Source: JAWOLE01 sp035263845
GTDB taxonomy: Bacteria; Acidobacteriota; Thermoanaerobaculia; UBA5066; Gp7-AA6
Reading direction: 5' to 3'
Assembly (NCBI GenBank): GCA_035263845.1
Contig: DATFQY010000160.1
Coordinates: forward strand, 1 to 33,053
Length of the DNA stretch: 33,053 nucleotides
Position numbers and translations under genes: made by a program. Positions 1 through 7,609 of this stretch are shown here, piece by piece. Each line of letters opens with the position of its first letter. Within the stretch, counting starts at the first letter, position 1. Under the pieces are notes generated by a model. The model saw only the letters and a list, made by a program, of their open reading frames with translations. It was not told the DNA's origin and searched no databases.

Positions 1-726
1 CATCGGGACGAGCGCCCACGCCGCCAGCGCGAGTCCGAGGACCACGCAGGCCACGCAAACGAGAAGCCGGCGGCGGCGAGGGAGATCCCTCCAGTCCGGC
101 TCATGGGACCGGGCGTTCCAGGCGAACAGGAGCGCGAGGAGGATGCCGGCACCGGAGAGCTCCGGGCTTCCCGCCATGGCCTGCAATCCGACGCACGCCG
201 CGAGGCCGGCGCGCGACGCGCCCGTCCTCAGGCCGTCCCGCGCGAAGTACGCGATCCAGGCGAGCCAGGCCCAGGCCCCGAAGTGGTTCCAGTACGCGGA
301 GAGCGATGCCGCGAACCCGCATCCGGCGAAGGCCGCCGCGCCAAGAGCCGCGGAGGGGGGCGACACCGCCTCCTCGCGAAGGAACTTCCACGCCCCGGCC
401 GCGGCGAGGAAGAAGTGGAGCAGGAGGAAGATCCCCGCGGCCATCGCCGGCGAAGGGAGAAGGAAGAGCCAGGTCGGCGGATAGAAGACTCCCGACTGCC
501 CGTTGGCGAGCCAGGGCTCCCCGGTTCCCGAGAGCGGGTTCCACAGCGGGATCTCGCCGCCGGCGAGGCGATCCGCCGTGTACAACTTCAGGGGGAAGAA
601 GAAGTCGCCCTGGTCGCGGAAGGTCGGGGCCTGTTTCTGGAAGAGCGAGGGGGCCAGCCACAGAAGCGGTCCCGCCAGCGCCGCGGCGGCCAGCAGACCG
701 GAAGGCACCGAGCGGCGCGACGCCAC
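1..726 (-). CDS. YfhO-type polytopic membrane protein, N-terminal part (runs off window)
   Basis: The minus frame is open from a GTG at 726 to the window edge (242 codons), so the C-terminal part is missing. An N-terminal hydrophobic segment is followed by an extracytoplasmic loop with the motif FRDQGDFFFP, then GEIPLWNP and a NGQSGVFYPP stretch, and then several hydrophobic segments. This order (acidic residue after the first membrane segment, LPLWNP, then N-rich YPP) is that of the YfhO/GT-C-like membrane protein family, whose Gram-positive members are needed for glycosylation of surface polymers. It is a paralogue of the genes at 2894, 5224, 9025 and 19352. The GTG start is chosen because a TACAAT hexamer ends 6 nt upstream and no in-frame ATG precedes it. 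An out-of-frame ATG at 734 was discarded. Sugar donor and acceptor are unknown. Confidence 0.75.
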   Translation of the reverse strand, partial: MASRRSVPSGLLAAAALAGPLLWLAPSLFQKQAPTFRDQGDFFFPLKLYTADRLAGGEIPLWNPLSGTGEPWLANGQSGVFYPPTWLFLLPSPAMAAGIFLLLHFFLAAAGAWKFLREEAVSPPSAALGAAAFAGCGFAASLSAYWNHFGAWAWLAWIAYFARDGLRTGASRAGLAACVGLQAMAGSPELSGAGILLALLFAWNARSHEPDWRDLPRRRRLLVCVACVVLGLALAAWALVPM

Positions 727-732
727 CCGGCC

Positions 733-738
733 ATTGTA
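733..738 (-). promoter_or_regulatory. -10-like hexamer directly before the GTG at 726
   Basis: The minus strand reads TACAAT, followed by 6 nt and then the GTG start. A transcript starting about 7 nt downstream would begin at the start codon, so the mRNA would be leaderless. No convincing -35 element is visible. Confidence 0.4.
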
Positions 739-754
739 CGGGAATCGGGCGGGC

Positions 755-788
755 AAAAAAGAAACGGCCCCGATCGCTCGGGGCCGTT
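755..788 (-). terminator. Rho-independent terminator of the pilin gene
   Basis: The minus strand has a perfect 11-bp stem (arms 778-788 and 763-773) closed by a GCGA tetraloop (774-777), followed by TC and six T residues (755-760). It lies 27 nt after the pilin stop codon and before the next minus-strand start at 726, so it isolates the pilin as a single-gene transcript. Confidence 0.9.
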
Positions 789-815
789 GGAATCCGATTT
801 CGTTCGGACGAAGCG

Positions 816-1310
816 TTAGTTCTGGGTCCCTTCCGGCCACTGCAGGAAGGAGCCGTTGGAGTACACGATGTCGTCGTTGAAGTTGGTCGTCGTCCCGCAG
901 ACCAGCGTACTCGGGACCGAGTTGTCCCGGCCGCGGCTGCGGATGTTGTACTGCGTCGCCGGGTTGGAGACGTTGTAGTACAGCGCGTTGCCCCAACCAT
1001 CCTTGCCTTCCTTGCCCGGGAGCTGGGCGATGTAGGTGGGCGTCAGGTTGGTGAAGGACGACGAGGTCAGAGCGCTGCCCTCATCCGAGAAGGAGCCCGT
1101 CGGGCAGTTCGCGGTGGGGTAGTCGTTGTTGTCGACCGCGTACGCCTCGACCGCCGTGGCGAGCGTGCGCATGTCGGCCATCGTCTTCTTCTGTTTCCCG
1201 CGCTGGACCGCGTTCAACAGGTTCGGAATGGCGATGGCGGCCAGGATGCCGATGATCGCGATAACGATCAGCAGCTCAATGAGGGTAAAACCGGATTCCC
1301 GCTTCTTCAT
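816..1310 (-). CDS. Type IV major pilin-like prepilin
   Basis: A 164-residue type IV prepilin. It begins MKKRESG followed by FTLIELL, so the prepilin peptidase would cut after Gly7, leaving Phe1 and the conserved Glu5 of the mature protein. The next 20 or so residues are the hydrophobic assembly helix, and the rest is a short globular domain with two cysteines (in NCPTG and LVCGT) that could form a disulfide loop. The mature size suits a short major pilin or a GspG-like pseudopilin; the isolated gene with its own promoter favours a pilin. An ATG at 1313 directly precedes the ATG at 1310. AGGAGG at 1315-1320 leaves 4 nt before the second ATG but only 1 nt before the first, so 1310 was chosen. 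Transcription is probably sigma-54 dependent, and a strong terminator follows. Confidence 0.93.
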   Translation of the reverse strand: MKKRESGFTLIELLIVIAIIGILAAIAIPNLLNAVQRGKQKKTMADMRTLATAVEAYAVDNNDYPTANCPTGSFSDEGSALTSSSFTNLTPTYIAQLPGKEGKDGWGNALYYNVSNPATQYNIRSRGRDNSVPSTLVCGTTTNFNDDIVYSNGSFLQWPEGTQN

Positions 1311-1362
1311 CATGCCTCCTAAGTTTTCGGTGATTACATCAATCGCCTTGGCCGCTCGTTAC

Positions 1363-1377
1363 GCAAGGAAGACGCCA
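1363..1377 (-). promoter_or_regulatory. Sigma-54 (-24/-12) promoter of the pilin gene
   Basis: The minus strand reads TGGC (1377-1374), 7 nt, then TTGC (1366-1363), which matches the GG/GC core and exact spacing of RpoN promoters. The start of transcription would be near 1351, giving a leader of about 40 nt that contains the AGGAGG ribosome site. Pilin genes in several Gram-negative groups are known RpoN targets activated by PilR-type enhancer-binding proteins. Confidence 0.7.
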
Positions 1378-1438
1378 GCCATGGCCTTCCATAACGTCCT
1401 TGAAATGAGCAATTTGCAGAAAATACTAGACTAAGGTA

Positions 1439-1455
1439 ATGACAACTTATGTCAT
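1439..1455. promoter_or_regulatory. Dyad, possible activator site upstream of the pilin promoter
   Basis: A perfect inverted repeat, ATGACA, 5 nt, TGTCAT, is centred about 96 nt upstream of the predicted pilin transcription start. That is the usual distance for enhancer-binding proteins acting on sigma-54 promoters. Each half contains TGTC, the core reported for PilR sites in Pseudomonas. It also overlaps the stop codon of the M20 peptidase gene, so a weak hairpin is an alternative. Confidence 0.4.
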
Positions 1456-2897
1456 TTTCCGGTAGTTGATACTGACAAATTTTGGTGGTTGAGAGCGAAC
1501 TCCTCGAGGATGTCGCAGTAGAGATCGATGCCGTTCAAGTAGTCGCGCAGGAAGATTCTCTCATCGTTTCCGTGCCGCCGGGCCGAGTCGGTGATGTTGG
1601 CGGGAACCGTCGGATAGCCGTAGGCCGGAATCCCGAGCCGGCGGAAATAGATCGAGGTCGTCACGCCGCCGAACGTCGGGATCGGACCGAAAGGCACCCC
1701 GGGATACCGGCCCTCGGTGACTCTTCGGATCATTTCCAGAAAGGGCGTCAGCTTCCCCTCCGCCTCAAGGTAGGGACTTGCCGGGCTCAGACCGCTGGAG
1801 AACTGTTGCGTGACCCGGATCCCCGGCCGGCTCGCCGCGTCCTTCAGGATCGGTTCCACGTATCGGTCCGAGGAGATCCCCGGAGGCGTCGAGACGACGA
1901 CGAAGTTGCGGAAGTTGTCCGTGGCCTGGTGGGGGAACGGAAACGGTCCGAACCACTTGATCCGGGACTCGAGGAAGGTCGCGTAGCGGTCCGGCAGCGC
2001 CGCGAGCTCGTCCCGGTTGCGTCGAACCCGATCGAGGTGGCGCAACGGGTCCGTCAGAGGGTGGACCAGATGGTTGGCGAGCATGTCGAAGCCGAGGACG
2101 ACCTCGGGCAGCGGCTCGACCGTCTCGGTCTGGATCTTTTCCCAGGAGGAGGCCAGCGCCTTCAGCCTGTCGCGGTCGCGCGACTCGAACTCGATCAGCC
2201 CGTATCCCGCCTGGACGTTCTCGATCCCCCAGAACCGGACTGTCCGGAGGATCATCTCGGCGTCGCCGCCCTCGTTGAGCACGGCTCCGACACCCTGGAA
2301 CCACTCCGGGCGGTGCTCCAGCAGCCAGCGCGAGCCCCACTCCTGCCCCAGCTCCTCGCTCGCCTCGGCCAGGAAGAGGATGTCGGAGCCGGGAACGATG
2401 CCCTCGCGCTTCAACCGCCTCATCGCCAGGGCCTGCGCCAGCGCGAGCGACTTCATGTCGTAGGCGCCGCGGCCGTAGAGGTAGCCGAGCTTGATCGTTC
2501 CGTCGAAGGGTCTCGCGTCCTTCCAGAGCTCCGGGAAGGCCTCGGCGACGTCGATGTGGTTGAGCAGGAGGAGCGCTCCCTCCCGCCGCCGTCCCGGCAG
2601 CCGCGCCAGCAGGTTGCAGCGCTCCGGCGCGGGGCAGACGATCTCGTTCTCGATCCCGTCGCAGTCGAAGAAGGACTTCAGCAGCTCGGCGCCCGGCCTC
2701 TCCCCCTTCGCGTCGGTCGTCTGCAGCCGGACGTACTTGTGGAGAAGGGCGACGGGCTCCATCTGGAGCCAGACCGCCTGGGGCCTGGTCTGGTCCGCCT
2801 CGAGGCTGACCGAGGGTCTGGGCGGAAGTGACGCTTTCCGCTGGCAGGCGGCGGAGAGTAGAAGGGCCGCGAGAAGGAGAAGCGGACTCCTCCTCAT
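1452..2897 (-). CDS. Lipoprotein M20-family metallopeptidase (carboxypeptidase-like)
   Basis: A 481-residue protein with a lipoprotein signal: MRRS, a hydrophobic stretch, then the lipobox LSAAC with the lipidated Cys18. The M20 metal-site motifs follow in order: NHIDV with His114 and Asp116, GRGAYD with the bridging Asp147, ASEE with the catalytic Glu pair at 181-182, a further Glu209 in LNEGG, and His442 in RRHGNDE near the C terminus. Between them lies the dimerisation-type domain normal for the family. The complete set of metal ligands argues for an active di-zinc enzyme facing the periplasm, trimming peptides or acylated amino acids; the substrate cannot be read from sequence. Its ATG overlaps the stop codon of the upstream YfhO-type gene (ATGA), so the two are probably co-translated. 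The functional link to glycan genes is unclear. Confidence 0.88.
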   Translation of the reverse strand: MRRSPLLLLAALLLSAACQRKASLPPRPSVSLEADQTRPQAVWLQMEPVALLHKYVRLQTTDAKGERPGAELLKSFFDCDGIENEIVCPAPERCNLLARLPGRRREGALLLLNHIDVAEAFPELWKDARPFDGTIKLGYLYGRGAYDMKSLALAQALAMRRLKREGIVPGSDILFLAEASEELGQEWGSRWLLEHRPEWFQGVGAVLNEGGDAEMILRTVRFWGIENVQAGYGLIEFESRDRDRLKALASSWEKIQTETVEPLPEVVLGFDMLANHLVHPLTDPLRHLDRVRRNRDELAALPDRYATFLESRIKWFGPFPFPHQATDNFRNFVVVSTPPGISSDRYVEPILKDAASRPGIRVTQQFSSGLSPASPYLEAEGKLTPFLEMIRRVTEGRYPGVPFGPIPTFGGVTTSIYFRRLGIPAYGYPTVPANITDSARRHGNDERIFLRDYLNGIDLYCDILEEFALNHQNLSVSTTGK

Positions 2898-5227
2898 GCC
2901 GCCGATCGGTAGGCCCGGTCGCGGCCCCGGTCACGAACAGTCCAGAGGAGCCCGAGGAGGACCGCGAGGAGGGGTCCCCACCGGGTCACGCCGCTGCCCG
3001 GGATCTTCTCGGTCCACTCGATCCGGTGGATGCCCGCCGGCAGACGGACGGCCGAGAAGGCGACCTGCGCCGGCACATCCTCGACGGGCTCGCCGTCGAG
3101 GAGGACTCTTCGATGGGTCCAGTAGCCGCGCAGCACGAAGAGCCACGTCGGGTCGGGAGCCTCGGCGATCACCCGGAGTCGCTCGGGAGTCTTCTCGACG
3201 ATCCGGATGCGGCCCGGCCGGGCGTGCCCCTCCTGCGAGGCCCCGGTCTCGACCGCCACCTCGCCCGGAGGAAGTGCGAGCAGCGCGTTGAACGCCTCGA
3301 TCGCTCCGGGCTCCTCGCGCCAGCCGGTCAGCAGGCGGACGTCCGGAAAGGCCATCTCGTGTTCGTCCAGGTCCGTCAAGGGGTTCCCCGCGATCCGATG
3401 ATAGCCGGGAAGCGCGTCCTGGTCCCGGAAGTGGACCGACCATCGAAGGGCGAAGGCGCCGAAGAACGCGCCGGCGTCGGGCCTGGCGGCGGCGGCGAGC
3501 GAAAGCCGTCGAAGGCTGTTCAGCCGCGAGAAGTCGCCCGCGTCGAAGTCCCAGTTGAAGACCAGCCCTCGCCCCCAGAGGACCGGCGTGTAGTCGCTCC
3601 AGCCGCGGCGGTTGTACTCGAGCTTGCCCGGGTCGTTGGAGGTGTTGGCCCGCTCGATCTCCGAGGCCGGCCGGTACCCGTAGACGCCCATCGTCCGGAA
3701 CATGCCGTTGGGGTCCGCTTTCGAGACGATGCGCGCGAACGGCGTCGGGCCGAAAACGGCCGGCTCCGGGAAGCTCGGCGCGATCCTTCGGTTGGCGGCG
3801 AGGAGGTCCGCCGTCAGGAGCGCCGCCGCGACCAGGTCCCCCGCGCGCCGGCGCGAACGGAGCGCTTCTACGGCGAGGAGCGTCGCCACGAAGAGAAGAC
3901 CTCCCTCGGCCAGGCCGACGGCGAGCCGGCGCCCCTCCTCCGGCGCCGCGGCCGGCGAATCCACCGGGACCCCGGGCACGAGCGACCTCGCCGCCGCCGG
4001 CCAGAACCACGACGCCCCGGCGGCGACCGCGAAGGCGGCCGCTCCGACGAGCAGGGCCCTGCGCGACGGCGCCGCCTTCCGGAACCGGTCGAAGGCGAGG
4101 CCCGCCAGCAGCGACAAAGCGAAGACGATCCCGACGGAGAACTTCTCCGGGTTTCGCAGGGCGACCGGCGAGCGCAACTGCAGCCACGCCGCCGGCACCA
4201 GGCTCGGCAGGCACGCGGCGGCTAGCGCGAGCAGGAGAAACACGAGCGCGAACCGCGAGCCTCTTGTTTGAGTACGAGCCCGCGCGCGCGCGAAGGCGAA
4301 CGCCGCCAGGGAGGCGAAGACGCCGCAGTAGAGGGTCTCGAAGAGCCCGGTCCCCTTCGGAAAGAAGACCGCCCTCCCCCACACCCGCGAGGCGTCGAGA
4401 GCGAACGTCGGTCCGAAGGGAAACGGAAGGAGCAGCTCCAGGAGTCGAGGAGGGCGAAGCGTGAAGAGGAGGGACTCGGAGAGCTTCATCCCCGTGACCG
4501 CGCGTGCGGACTCGGAAATCCAGAAGGTCGTCGCGACGATCTGCGGAGCGGCGGCGAGCGCCGCCAGCGCGAGCGCCAGGCCCAGCGAGACTGCGGAACG
4601 CTGGCGGGACCTCCGATCCTCCTCCAGCAGCATCCATAGGATCGCGGCGCCGCCCGAAAGCGCGATCGAGAAGACGTCGCCGGCCAGCATCTCTACGGCG
4701 AGGAGGGCGGCGAGCGTCAGCGCCCGCGCACGCTCCGTCCGCCACGGGCGCGCCAGCGCCCAGAGGATCCACGGAAGGAGAGCCAGCCCCGGCAGGATGT
4801 GCAGGTAGAAGACCTCGGAGACCGCGACCCCGGAGAACGCGTAGGTCACCGCGCCGGCCCAGGCCGCCGGCCGGGTCGCGCCGAGCACGAAGAGGAGCTG
4901 GAAGAGGCCGAGCGCCGCGAGCGCCCAGTGAAGCGGGGGGAAGATCCTCATCGCGACCGGGAAACGAACCTTCGCGAGGAGCGGCCGGACCGGGTAGAGG
5001 GCGCCGGCATTGGGATTGGGCAGGAGCGGCCGGCCCCCGGAGACCTCCGCCATCCAGACCGGGAGGCGGCCCCGCGCGTAGGCTTCGTGGACCGCCTTCT
5101 CCATCGGCAGGTTGTAGGCGAGCAGGTCCCGCCCCGCGAAGTTGCGGGAGAGAAAGAGCGGATCGGCGTACGCGGCGGCGAAAAGCAGGAGAAGCGCGAC
5201 TCTCCAGGACGCACCTGCGCGAGTCAT
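2894..5227 (-). CDS. YfhO-type polytopic membrane protein (paralogue 1)
   Basis: 777 residues with about a dozen hydrophobic segments and a soluble C-terminal part ending in a final membrane segment. The N terminus shows NFAGRD (Asp34) just after the first membrane segment, then GRLPVW and LLPNPN (71-73), the signature loop of this YfhO/GT-C-like family. The C-terminal soluble part has WLFVLRGYW and PAGIHRIEW, a beta-rich region seen in the same place in the proteins at 5224 and 9025. Homologues in Firmicutes take part in glycosylating surface polymers with lipid-linked sugars; a similar role here is inference. The ATG overlaps the stop of the preceding gene (ATGA, 5224-5227), and its own stop overlaps the start of the M20 peptidase. 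A short CG-alternating run near 4278-4291 encodes an ARARAR stretch in a loop. Confidence 0.82.
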   Translation of the reverse strand: MTRAGASWRVALLLLFAAAYADPLFLSRNFAGRDLLAYNLPMEKAVHEAYARGRLPVWMAEVSGGRPLLPNPNAGALYPVRPLLAKVRFPVAMRIFPPLHWALAALGLFQLLFVLGATRPAAWAGAVTYAFSGVAVSEVFYLHILPGLALLPWILWALARPWRTERARALTLAALLAVEMLAGDVFSIALSGGAAILWMLLEEDRRSRQRSAVSLGLALALAALAAAPQIVATTFWISESARAVTGMKLSESLLFTLRPPRLLELLLPFPFGPTFALDASRVWGRAVFFPKGTGLFETLYCGVFASLAAFAFARARARTQTRGSRFALVFLLLALAAACLPSLVPAAWLQLRSPVALRNPEKFSVGIVFALSLLAGLAFDRFRKAAPSRRALLVGAAAFAVAAGASWFWPAAARSLVPGVPVDSPAAAPEEGRRLAVGLAEGGLLFVATLLAVEALRSRRRAGDLVAAALLTADLLAANRRIAPSFPEPAVFGPTPFARIVSKADPNGMFRTMGVYGYRPASEIERANTSNDPGKLEYNRRGWSDYTPVLWGRGLVFNWDFDAGDFSRLNSLRRLSLAAAARPDAGAFFGAFALRWSVHFRDQDALPGYHRIAGNPLTDLDEHEMAFPDVRLLTGWREEPGAIEAFNALLALPPGEVAVETGASQEGHARPGRIRIVEKTPERLRVIAEAPDPTWLFVLRGYWTHRRVLLDGEPVEDVPAQVAFSAVRLPAGIHRIEWTEKIPGSGVTRWGPLLAVLLGLLWTVRDRGRDRAYRSAA

Positions 5228-7572
5228 CGCGGCAAGCCGGCGCGGCGGCCGGAGGCGATCGCCGCCGCGGCCAGGAGGAAGAGGACCGGCCCGATCCAGG
5301 AGAAAGAGCCGCCGGGGACGTCTTCCTTCCACTCGAGCCGGTGGCGGCCGCCCGGGATCGCGACGGCGGAGAACGCGAGCTGCGCCGGGACGTCCTCGAC
5401 CCGCCGGCCGTCGAGCAGGATGGTCCGGTAGCTCCAGTACCCGCGCAGGACGAAGAGCCACGTCGGGTCGGGCGCTTCCACCTCGGCGACCATTCGCTCG
5501 GGCGACTTCTCGAGGAGGGTGAGCTTCCCCGGCCGCGCGGCTCCCGCCCTGGAGACGCCGGACTCGACGACGATCTCGCCCGTCGTCAGCCCCCGCAGCG
5601 TGTTGAGGGCCTGCAGCGCTCCGGGCTCCTCGCGCCAGCGCTCGACCAGGCGCACGTCCGGAAACGCGGCCTCGTGCTCGTCCCAGTCCACAAGGTCGTT
5701 TCCGCGGATGCGGTGATAGCCCGCGAGCGGCCTCTGGTCGCGCAGACGGACCGCCCACTTGAGAGACAGCGAGCCGAAAAATGCCTGCGAGTCCCGGTAC
5801 TGGCCCGCCAGGAACGAGACGTACCGAAGGCTCTCGACCCGCGAGAGGTCTCCCTGGTCGATGTTGGTGTTGAAGATCGTACCGCGGTTCCAGAGCGCGT
5901 GCGTGAAATAGAGCCAGGAGCGGTGCGTGTAGGAGGAGGCGCTGACGTCGGAGTGGACGTCGGACTCCTTCAGCTGCGACGGCGTCGTATAGGTCTGGAC
6001 GTCGAACGTGCGGTAGTCGCCGCGCGGGTCCGCCCGGGCCTCGTAGCGGTCGAGCGGCGAAGGAGCGAAGAGATGCTCCTCGCGGAAGGTCGGAGCGATC
6101 TTGCGATTGGCGGCGATCGGGACCGCCGTCAGAAGCGCCAGCGAGGCGATCAACGACCGCCTCGTTCCCCGGTTCGCCGCGTCGAGGGCGATGACGGTCG
6201 CGATCCAGAGCAGGCCCGCCTCGGCGAAGGCGCCGGGCAGGAGGCGGCCGGCCGTCGGCGCCCACTTCGGATCGGAGCCGACCCATCGCGCGGCCATCCG
6301 TCCCGACGGCCCCGGGAAGAGGGCGGTTGCGGCCGCGAGAACCGTCAGAACGCCCGCCGCCGCCAGGACGGCGGTGATGCGCGGCCGCGACTGCCTCCAG
6401 GAATCGAAGCCGAACGCCGCGAGCATTCCCAGGGCGAGGATCAGACCGACGGCGAACTTCTCCGGGTACCGGAGCGGGATCGGCGAGTGGATGTCTCCCC
6501 ACGACGCCGGCAGGAAGCTCGGCGGCACCGAGACGAGAAGCCCCGCCAGCAGCATCCAGCGGCCGAACCGCGCACCCGTCGCCTTCGACTTCCAGGTTCG
6601 CGCCACGGCGATCACCGCGAAGCCGCCCGCGTAGAAGCTGGTGAAGTAGCCGAGCTGCTTTCGGTGGTAGAGGAGCGCGGCCCACGACTGCGTCCAGTCG
6701 AGGTCCCAGACCGTGCCGAAGGGGAACGGGATGACGAACTCCAGGAGCCGAAACGGAGAGATCGAGAAGAGGACGACGCCCTTCAGGGTCAGCCCGCTGA
6801 TCGCGCGGTTGGTCTCCGGGATCCAGAGAGCCGACGCCACGATCTGCGGCGCCGCCGCGAGTCCGCCCAGGACGAGGCCGCCGGCGAGCCGCCAGGCGAG
6901 CCCGGTCCATTGGGGGCGGCCCGAGACCAGGATCCAGAGCGCGCACGCGACGAGCCCGAGCGACACGATGAAGGCGTCGCCGGAGAGAAAGAGAAGCGCC
7001 CAGACGATCGAGACCGCGATCGTTCCCCGGGCGGGACTGGAGGAGGGGCGCGCCATGGCCCAGACGAGCCACGGCAGGAGGGCCATCCCGGGATGCGTGT
7101 TGGGATAGAAGACGTAGGAGACCGAGACCGCCGAGAAGACGTAGGTCGCCGCGCCGACCCAGGCCCCGGCCGCGGAGACGCCGAGGACTCCGAGCAGGAG
7201 AAACATCCCGACCCCGGAGATCGCCCAATGGAGGATCGGGAAGACCCGCACCGCCCAGGCGAAGGGAACGGCCGAGAGGATCGGGCGCGGCGGGTAGAGG
7301 GCGCCGACGTTCGGGTTGGCCAGGAGCGGACGCCCGCCCGAGATCTCCGAGACCCAGACCGGCAGCCGCCCGCGGCCCCACGCGTCGTGGATCGCCTTCT
7401 CGAGCGGGTAGTGGTACGCCATCGGGTCGCGGCCCGCGAAGTTTCGGCGCACGAACAGTGGATCGGCCCAGACCACGGCCAGGAGCGCCACGAGGAGAAG
7501 AGAAAGGCGAAGAGCTGGACGCCGGAGGATGGACGATTGCCGATTGGCAGGCGAGGCTTGCTCAATCATCAA
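5224..7572 (-). CDS. YfhO-type polytopic membrane protein (paralogue 2)
   Basis: About 782 residues with the same plan as its downstream neighbour: NFAGRD (Asp49), GRLPVW, LLANPN, many membrane segments, then a soluble part with WLFVLRGYWS and PGGRHRLEW and a last hydrophobic segment. It is probably a GT-C-like enzyme or helper for lipid-linked sugar transfer, but substrate and direction are unknown. The start is uncertain. The two ATGs at 7572 and 7569 lie inside a 7-bp tandem array, no ribosome site is visible, and the first 18 residues are largely encoded by array units. A later start would cut into the first membrane segment. It is translationally coupled to the next gene through ATGA. 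The gene at 7610 is divergent and starts within 40 nt. Confidence 0.8.
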   Translation of the reverse strand: MMIEQASPANRQSSILRRPALRLSLLLVALLAVVWADPLFVRRNFAGRDPMAYHYPLEKAIHDAWGRGRLPVWVSEISGGRPLLANPNVGALYPPRPILSAVPFAWAVRVFPILHWAISGVGMFLLLGVLGVSAAGAWVGAATYVFSAVSVSYVFYPNTHPGMALLPWLVWAMARPSSSPARGTIAVSIVWALLFLSGDAFIVSLGLVACALWILVSGRPQWTGLAWRLAGGLVLGGLAAAPQIVASALWIPETNRAISGLTLKGVVLFSISPFRLLEFVIPFPFGTVWDLDWTQSWAALLYHRKQLGYFTSFYAGGFAVIAVARTWKSKATGARFGRWMLLAGLLVSVPPSFLPASWGDIHSPIPLRYPEKFAVGLILALGMLAAFGFDSWRQSRPRITAVLAAAGVLTVLAAATALFPGPSGRMAARWVGSDPKWAPTAGRLLPGAFAEAGLLWIATVIALDAANRGTRRSLIASLALLTAVPIAANRKIAPTFREEHLFAPSPLDRYEARADPRGDYRTFDVQTYTTPSQLKESDVHSDVSASSYTHRSWLYFTHALWNRGTIFNTNIDQGDLSRVESLRYVSFLAGQYRDSQAFFGSLSLKWAVRLRDQRPLAGYHRIRGNDLVDWDEHEAAFPDVRLVERWREEPGALQALNTLRGLTTGEIVVESGVSRAGAARPGKLTLLEKSPERMVAEVEAPDPTWLFVLRGYWSYRTILLDGRRVEDVPAQLAFSAVAIPGGRHRLEWKEDVPGGSFSWIGPVLFLLAAAAIASGRRAGLPR

Positions 7573-7598
7573 TCGACAATCTGCAATCTCTCAATTCA
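7534..7598. repeat. Heptanucleotide tandem array 1 (CAATCNN), with two inverted units
   Basis: Four units of the form CAATCNN follow each other with an exact 7-bp period (7563-7590), and a fifth, shifted by 1 nt, lies at 7592-7598. On the left, two units CGATTGN (7534-7547) are the same word on the opposite strand, so the whole is an inverted pair of mini-arrays. It covers the start region of the gene ending at 5224 and the missing 5' end of the gene at 7610. Confidence 0.75.
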
Positions 7599-7609
7599 TC
7601 TTAGGATAG

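Noticed and set aside
2894..7381. A single 1495-residue minus-strand protein across both YfhO-type genes
   Set aside because: The upstream part of that frame is an arginine-rich shadow of the gene ending at 5224; the membrane protein proper begins at the ATG at 5227, which overlaps the previous stop.
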